54,814 bases of DNA from Hydrogenophaga sp. (lineage in GTDB: Bacteria > Pseudomonadota > Gammaproteobacteria > Burkholderiales > Burkholderiaceae_C): the NCBI GenBank assembly GCA_018993155.1, contig JAGKSX010000077.1, positions 1 to 54,814 on the forward strand, in the 5' to 3' direction. The notes under the pieces are model-generated. The model worked only from the letters and a program-made list of their open reading frames with translations, made no database searches and was not told the DNA's origin. The translations under genes and the position numbers were made by a program. This document shows, piece by piece, positions 50,233 through 54,814 of this stretch. Position 1 is the first letter of the stretch. Every line of letters begins with the position of its first letter.

Positions 50233-53200
50233 GCCATCTCGGTGCGCCGGCGCGCCAGCCGGTCGAAGGCCAGGTAGACCACCGGCGTGGTGAACAGCGT
50301 GAGCAGCTGGCTCACGATCAGACCGCCTACCATCACGATGCCCAAGGGCTGGCGCAACTCGGCGCCCGAACCGCTGGCGAGCATGAGCGGCACCGCGCCG
50401 AACAGCGCGGCCAGGGTGGTCATGAGGATGGGGCGGAAGCGCAGCAGCGCGGCGCGGTGGATCGCCTCGCGCGGTGAGAGGCCCAGGCGGCGCTGCGCGT
50501 CCAGCGCGAAGTCCACCATCATGATCCCGTTCTTCTTCACCAGGCCGATCAGCAGCACGATGCCGATCACCGCGATCAGGTCCAGCGGCCGGCCGGCCAG
50601 CAGCAGCGCGGCCAGCGCGCCCACCGTGGCCGAGGGCAGCGTGGAGAGGATGGTGAGCGGGTGCACCGCGCTCTCGTACAACATGCCCAGCACCAGGTAC
50701 ATCACCACCACGGCGGCCAGGATCAGCCACAGCGTGTTCGCCTGCGAATTGCGGAAACCCTCGGCCGCGCCCTGGAAGGCCAGTTCCACGGCCACCGGCA
50801 ATTCCACCTGCCGCTGCACGGCTTCGATGGCCGCCACGGCCTCGCCCAGCGAATGCCCGGGCGCGAGGTTGAACGACAGCGTGACCGCCGGGAACTGCCC
50901 CTGGTGCTCGATGGCCAGCGGCGCGCGCCGCTCCACCGCGCGCGCCACGGCCGACAGCGGCACCGGCTTCGCGTCGGCCCCGCCCCCGGCGGGCTGCACG
51001 TACACCCCCTCCAGCGCCTGCAGGCCGCCCTGTTTCGCGTCGTCGCTCTCCAGCACCACGCGGTACTGGCTGGCGTGCGTGAACAGCGTGCTCACCTGCC
51101 GCTGGCCGAACGCGCTCTGCAGCGCCGAGGCGATGTCACCCATGCGCAGGCCCAGGCGGGCCGCCGCGTCGCGGTCGATTTCCAGGTAGGCCTGCAGGCC
51201 TTCGCGCTGCAGGTTGCTGGCCACGTCGATCAGCTCCGGCCGTTCCTTCAGGGCGGCCAGCATACGCCCGGTCCATTCGCCCAGCAGCGCGCTGTCGGGC
51301 GAACTGAGCGTGAACTGGTACTGCGTACGGCTGATGCGGTCTTCCATGCCCAGCTCCTGCACCGGCTGGAACCAGGCCTCGATGCCGCCCACGTCGCGCG
51401 CGCGTTCGCGCAGCCGCTCGATCAGTTCGCTGGCCGACACCGAGCGCTGCGCATGGGGCGCCAGGGTGAGCAGCATGCGCCCGCTGTTGAGCGTGGCGTT
51501 GCTGCCGTCCACGCCGATGAACGATGCCACGCTCTGCACCGGCGCCTCGGCCAGCAGCGCCCTGGCCAGCGCCTGCTGCCGTTCGGCCATGGCGCCGAAG
51601 GACACGCTCTGCGGTGCCTCGGTCACCACCTGGATGGCGCCCGCGTCCTGCACGGGAAAGAAGCCCTTGGGCACGGCCAGGTAGAGCAGCGCCGTGAGCA
51701 CCAGCGTGGCGGCCATGGCCAGCAAGGCCAGCGGCTGGCGCGCCAGCACCCAGTCCAGCCCGCGCCCATAGCGCTCGATCGTGCCGCTGAGCCAGTCGCG
51801 CCGGCCTTCGGCGTGCGCCGGCGCCTGCCGGAGCATGCGCGCGGCCATCATGGGGGTGAGGGTGAGCGACACCACCAGCGAGATGCCGATGGCCACCGCC
51901 AGCGTGACCGCGAACTCGTGGAACAGACGACCCACCACGTCGGCCATGAACAGCAGCGGAATCAGCACCGCCACCAGCGAGACGGTGAGCGAGACCAGGG
52001 TGAAGCCGATTTCGCTCGCGCCCTTGAGCGCGGCCTCCATCGGCCCCGCGCCTTCTTCGCGGTGGCGCGCGATGTTCTCCAGCATCACGATGGCGTCGTC
52101 CACCACGAAGCCGGTGGCGATGGTCAGCGCCATCAGGCTCAGGTTGTTGAGCGAATAGCCGAGCAGCAGCATGGCCGCGAAGGTGCCCACCAGCGAGAGC
52201 GGCACCGCCACGCTGGGAATCAGCGTGGCCGGCAGCGTGCGCAGAAAGACAAAGGTGACCAGCACCACCAGCGCGATGGCGAACAGCAGCTCCTTCTGCA
52301 CGTCGCGCACCGAGGCGCGGATGCTCTCGGTGCGGTCCGACACGATCTGCACCTTCACGTTGGCCGGCAGCGTGGCCGTGAGCTGCGGCAGCAGCGCCCG
52401 CACCTGGTCCGCCACGGCGATCACGTTGGCACCCGGCTGGCGCTGGATGTTCAGCAGCACGGCGGGTGCCAGGCCGCAGCCGCCGGTCTGACCCTCGGCG
52501 CAGGCCATGCCGGCCCAGGCCGCGAGAAAGCGGTCTTCCGCGCCCTCTTCCACCTTGGCCACATCGGCCAGGCGCAGCGGCGCGCCGTCGCGCCAGGCCA
52601 CGATGAGGCGCTGGTACTCCGCCGCCGAGCGCAGCTGGTCGTTCGCATCCAGCATGGTGCTGCGCAACTGGCCGTCGAAACTGCCCTTGGGCTGGTTGTT
52701 GTTCGCGGCGGCGATCGCGGTGCGCAGCTCTTCCAGCGTGAGGCCGTTGGCCGCCAGCGCGCGGCTGTTGGCCTGCACCCGGATGGCCGGGCGCTGCCCG
52801 CCCGCCAGGCTCACCAGGCCCACGCCCGGCAGGCGCGAGAGCTGGCCCGCCATGCGCGTGTCCACCATGTCCACCACGCGCGGCAGCGGCAGCGTGTCCG
52901 AACCGATGGCCAGCGTGAGGATGGGCACGTCCGCCGGGTTCACCTTGCGGTAGATCGGCGGCGCGGGCAGGTCCGACGGCAGCAGGCTGTTGGCGCTCTG
53001 CAGCGCGGCCTGCACGTCCTGCTCGGCCACGCCCAGGTCCACCTCCAGGGCGAACTTCAGGGTGATCACCGAAGCGCCACCCGAGCTGGTGGACGACATC
53101 TGCGACAAGCCCGGGATCTGGCCGAGCCGGCGCTCCAGCGGCGCGGTGACGGTGCGCGCCGTCACGTCCGGGCTGGCACCGGGCTGGAAGGTGAACACCT

Positions 53201-53357
53201 GCATCACCGGGTAGTCCACCTGCGGCAGCGCCGATACCGGCAACTGGCGCCAGGCCAGCAGGCCGGCGATGAGCACGGCCAGCATCAGCAGCGAGGTCGC
53301 CACCGGCCGCAGGATGAAGGGACGCGAGAGCGAGAGGGGGGCGGCGGCGGAGGACAT
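50229..53357 (-). CDS. mdtB: RND multidrug efflux pump, MdtB-like
   Basis: Pump protein of 1042 residues. It opens with [20 protein letters not shown], the MdtB/MuxB start. The proton relay residues are in [17 protein letters not shown] and [14 protein letters not shown] loop in the porter domain at about 284-296 reads [13 protein letters not shown], with C286 and C294, where relatives have only a few residues before the conserved [18 protein letters not shown]; this looks like a short insertion that could form a disulfide in the periplasm. It lies 15 bases after the adaptor gene and overlaps mdtC by 4. Confidence 0.92.
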   Translation of the reverse strand: MSSAAAPLSLSRPFILRPVATSLLMLAVLIAGLLAWRQLPVSALPQVDYPVMQVFTFQPGASPDVTARTVTAPLERRLGQIPGLSQMSSTSSGGASVITLKFALEVDLGVAEQDVQAALQSANSLLPSDLPAPPIYRKVNPADVPILTLAIGSDTLPLPRVVDMVDTRMAGQLSRLPGVGLVSLAGGQRPAIRVQANSRALAANGLTLEELRTAIAAANNNQPKGSFDGQLRSTMLDANDQLRSAAEYQRLIVAWRDGAPLRLADVAKVEEGAEDRFLAAWAGMACAEGQTGGCGLAPAVLLNIQRQPGANVIAVADQVRALLPQLTATLPANVKVQIVSDRTESIRASVRDVQKELLFAIALVVLVTFVFLRTLPATLIPSVAVPLSLVGTFAAMLLLGYSLNNLSLMALTIATGFVVDDAIVMLENIARHREEGAGPMEAALKGASEIGFTLVSLTVSLVAVLIPLLFMADVVGRLFHEFAVTLAVAIGISLVVSLTLTPMMAARMLRQAPAHAEGRRDWLSGTIERYGRGLDWVLARQPLALLAMAATLVLTALLYLAVPKGFFPVQDAGAIQVVTEAPQSVSFGAMAERQQALARALLAEAPVQSVASFIGVDGSNATLNSGRMLLTLAPHAQRSVSASELIERLRERARDVGGIEAWFQPVQELGMEDRISRTQYQFTLSSPDSALLGEWTGRMLAALKERPELIDVASNLQREGLQAYLEIDRDAAARLGLRMGDIASALQSAFGQRQVSTLFTHASQYRVVLESDDAKQGGLQALEGVYVQPAGGGADAKPVPLSAVARAVERRAPLAIEHQGQFPAVTLSFNLAPGHSLGEAVAAIEAVQRQVELPVAVELAFQGAAEGFRNSQANTLWLILAAVVVMYLVLGMLYESAVHPLTILSTLPSATVGALAALLLAGRPLDLIAVIGIVLLIGLVKKNGIMMVDFALDAQRRLGLSPREAIHRAALLRFRPILMTTLAALFGAVPLMLASGSGAELRQPLGIVMVGGLIVSQLLTLFTTPVVYLAFDRLARRRTEMA

Positions 53358-53372
53358 CGGCGAGCGCCCCCG

Positions 53373-54803
53373 TCAGCGCGCCGGGGTGGCGGGCGCCGCC
53401 GGCTGATCGGGCTCCGGCGCCAGCGGCGAACCGGCGGGCAGCGCCGCCGCCTGCACCACGTTCACCGCGCGGCCGTTCTCCAGGCGGTCCAGGCCTTCGA
53501 GCACCACCGGCTCACCACTGACGAGGCCCTTGAGGACCACCGTGCGCCCGCCGCTGGCGGGGCCGAGCGTGAGGTCGCGCACCTGGGCCTTGTTCTCGGC
53601 GATCACATACACATAACTGCCGCGCGAGCCGTGCTGCACCGCGTCGGTGGGAATCGTCACCGCGCCGGGCAGCTGGCGCAGCGCCAGGCGCACGTTCACG
53701 AACTGGTTGGGAAACAGCGCATCGTCCGCGTTCTCGAAACGCGCCTTGAGCCGCAGCGTGCCGGTGGCCGCGTCAATCTGGTTGTCCAGCGTGTCCAGCC
53801 GCCCCTGCGCCAGGCGGGTTTGGTTGTCGCGGTCCCAGGCCTCGGCGGGTGGCGGGTTCTTGCCGTCGTGGGCAGCGCGCACCTCGGCCACCTGCGGCTC
53901 GGGCACGCTGAACACCACCGACACCGGCTGCGTCTGCGTCAGCGTGAACAGGCCGTTCGCGTCGTTGGCCGACAGCAGGTTGCCCGCGTCAACCCGGCGC
54001 AGACCGATGCGGCCCGCGATGGGCGCGACGATGCGCGTGTAGGACAGCTGCAGCTTCGCGTTGTCCACCTGCGCCTCGTCGGATTTCAGCGTGCCGCGCA
54101 ACTGCTGCACCAGCGCGGCCTGGCGGTCCAGCACCTGGCGGGCCACGGCGTCGCGCTTGAAGAGACCTTCATAGCGGGCCAGTTCGCTCTCGGCGTTGCG
54201 CAGCTGGGCCAGGTTCTGCTGCTGCTGGCCCTGCGCCTGCGCCAGCGCCACGCGCAAGGGCTCAGGATCGATCTCGGCCAGCAACTGACCGCGCGCCACC
54301 TTCTGCCCTTCGCGCACCAGCACGCGGGCCAGCTGGCCGTCCACCCGGCTGCGCACCGTGACCGTGTTGTAGGGCGCCACCGTGCCGACGGCTCGGGCCT
54401 GCACCGTGAAGTCTTCGGTGCGCGCCGGCTCCACCCGCACCGCCACCGGGCCGCGCCAGGCGCTGGGTGCGGCGGGGGGGTGTGGCGGGGGGGGGCGGAG
54501 GGTGTGTGGGCAGCGCCCCCGCGGGGGGCGGGGGGGGGGGGCGGGGCGCCCCCCCCCCCCCCCCCCGCGGGCGCCGGGCGCGCCCCCTCGGGGTGGGTGG
54601 GGGGAAGGGCTGTCCCCCCCCCCCGGGCGGGGGGGGAGGCGCGGAGGGTGGGGGGGGGGGGGGGGGGCCACAAACAACAGCAGAAGAAAGGCGAGAAGGG
54701 CAGGGACGTGCTGGACCACCCGCCTCTGGCCTGCCGGCCATCTTCCCCGCAAGGGGGGAGATTGGCAGCGTCGGCCGGCATGCTGGACTTTCGATATGTG
54801 CAA
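53373..54803 (-). CDS. mdtA: RND efflux periplasmic adaptor, MdtA-like (N-terminus uncertain)
   Basis: Membrane-fusion protein linking pump and channel. From about residue 110 the sequence is standard: VAVRVEPARTEDFTVQARAV, the lipoyl half PYNTVTVRSRVDGQLARVLV, a helical hairpin with QGQQQQNLAQLRNAESELAR, the second lipoyl half TRIVAPIAGRIGLRRVDAGN, then beta-barrel and membrane-proximal domains. Residues about 36-105 are an improbable Pro/Gly/Arg tract translated from poly-G/poly-C DNA, and only a hydrophobic stretch VPALLAFLLLLFVA before it looks like the expected anchor. The reading frame at the N-terminus is therefore unreliable; the listed end corresponds to a TTG at 54803 and is a guess. 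First gene of mdtABC-OMF. Confidence 0.8.
   Translation of the reverse strand: MHISKVQHAGRRCQSPPLRGRWPAGQRRVVQHVPALLAFLLLLFVAPPPPPHPPRLPPRPGGGDSPSPHPPRGGAPGARGGGGGGRPAPPPRPPRGRCPHTLRPPPPHPPAAPSAWRGPVAVRVEPARTEDFTVQARAVGTVAPYNTVTVRSRVDGQLARVLVREGQKVARGQLLAEIDPEPLRVALAQAQGQQQQNLAQLRNAESELARYEGLFKRDAVARQVLDRQAALVQQLRGTLKSDEAQVDNAKLQLSYTRIVAPIAGRIGLRRVDAGNLLSANDANGLFTLTQTQPVSVVFSVPEPQVAEVRAAHDGKNPPPAEAWDRDNQTRLAQGRLDTLDNQIDAATGTLRLKARFENADDALFPNQFVNVRLALRQLPGAVTIPTDAVQHGSRGSYVYVIAENKAQVRDLTLGPASGGRTVVLKGLVSGEPVVLEGLDRLENGRAVNVVQAAALPAGSPLAPEPDQPAAPATPAR
54472..54667. repeat. Poly-G/poly-C low-complexity tract
   Basis: Almost only G and C, with an 18-base C run at 54549-54566 and an 18-base G run at 54650-54667 plus several shorter runs. 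It interrupts the N-terminal part of the efflux adaptor gene. The look is that of low-quality base calls near a contig end rather than of a biological repeat. Confidence 0.8.
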
Positions 54804-54814
54804 TGAGCGCAGCC

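Noticed and set aside
47026-50277. A 1083-codon open frame on the plus strand
   Set aside because: Antisense shadow of mdtC with the same composition bias; the minus-strand frame has all RND motifs.
54472-54667. Poly-G/poly-C tract as a regulatory or structural repeat
   Set aside because: Long homopolymers inside a conserved gene near a sequence end are better explained by sequencing error.
50661-54806. A 1381-codon open frame on the plus strand
   Set aside because: It is antisense to mdtB and mdtA, rich in His, Arg, Gln and Gly as expected from the complement of GC-rich codons, and has no domain pattern.
1-54814. tRNA genes, CRISPR arrays, insertion sequences
   Set aside because: None noticed while reading both strands; no T-loop-like GGTTCGA motif in a tRNA context, no regularly spaced repeats and no transposase. 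A tRNAscan or ISfinder run would be needed to be certain.

Overview
The window is GC-rich DNA packed with short-spaced operons. It most likely comes from a betaproteobacterium of the order Burkholderiales, probably Comamonadaceae (Hydrogenophaga/Acidovorax-like). Supporting signs are the xerC-DUF484-dapF block, a Nudix/metallo-beta-lactamase fusion gene, gltIJKL with a LysR regulator, a liv-type ABC operon carrying a CoA ligase and two substrate-binding proteins, and two copies of a GGGGGGCAGCG...GCGCAGCG...AGCGTGGGGGC intergenic repeat that I associate with that family. This placement is inference from gene content; no search was run.

Layout. 134-5515: an exported DsrE-like protein, xerC-DUF484-dapF (minus strand), then the Nudix-MBL fusion and a small membrane protein (plus strand). 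5528-8906: a substrate-binding protein and a Rieske oxygenase, divergent from a LysR regulator with a palindromic operator candidate between them. 8903-9252: the RNase P RNA gene, whose P1 helix overlaps the lysR stop codon. 9271-17438: MATE exporter, DUF2239, FAD-dependent dehydrogenase, M20 amidohydrolase, GlxA-like regulator, glycine-zipper protein and HtpX. 17537-26175: a minus-strand run comprising LysR, gltI, gltJ, gltK, gltL, a second amino-acid-binding protein, pyrC, DUF3025 and a glutamine-synthetase-like enzyme. 26244-30927: an Atm1-type ABC exporter, acyl-CoA thioesterase, class I glutamine amidotransferase, PNPOx-like protein and an esterase-like protein that lacks its nucleophile serine.

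30999-41666 looks like a carboxylate uptake and catabolism module. An atuA-like gene, a small AtuA-type partner and an enoyl-CoA hydratase overlap by ATGA on the minus strand. They diverge from livH-livM-livG-livF, an acyl-CoA ligase and two tandem, near-identical periplasmic binding proteins. A plausible reading is import through the Liv-type ABC system, activation to the CoA thioester and degradation by the divergent operon. The substrate is not evident from sequence.

42182-45680 is the most striking part: an isolated 3.5-kb type III secretion fragment. It holds sctU, sctI, a TPR-like sctG/hrpB1 candidate, sctK and sctL, plus a deletion scar joining the first 82 codons of sctJ to what looks like the last ~29 codons of sctT. 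No ATPase, secretin, export gate (RSV) or needle gene is present, so this looks like the relic of a larger injectisome locus, now wedged between a DUF2784 gene and an RND efflux operon.

45696-54803 is a complete MdtABC-type RND tripartite efflux operon (adaptor, two pumps, outer-membrane channel). The adaptor N-terminus falls in a poly-G/poly-C tract near the window edge that is probably unreliable sequence. Bases 1-133 hold nothing I can support.
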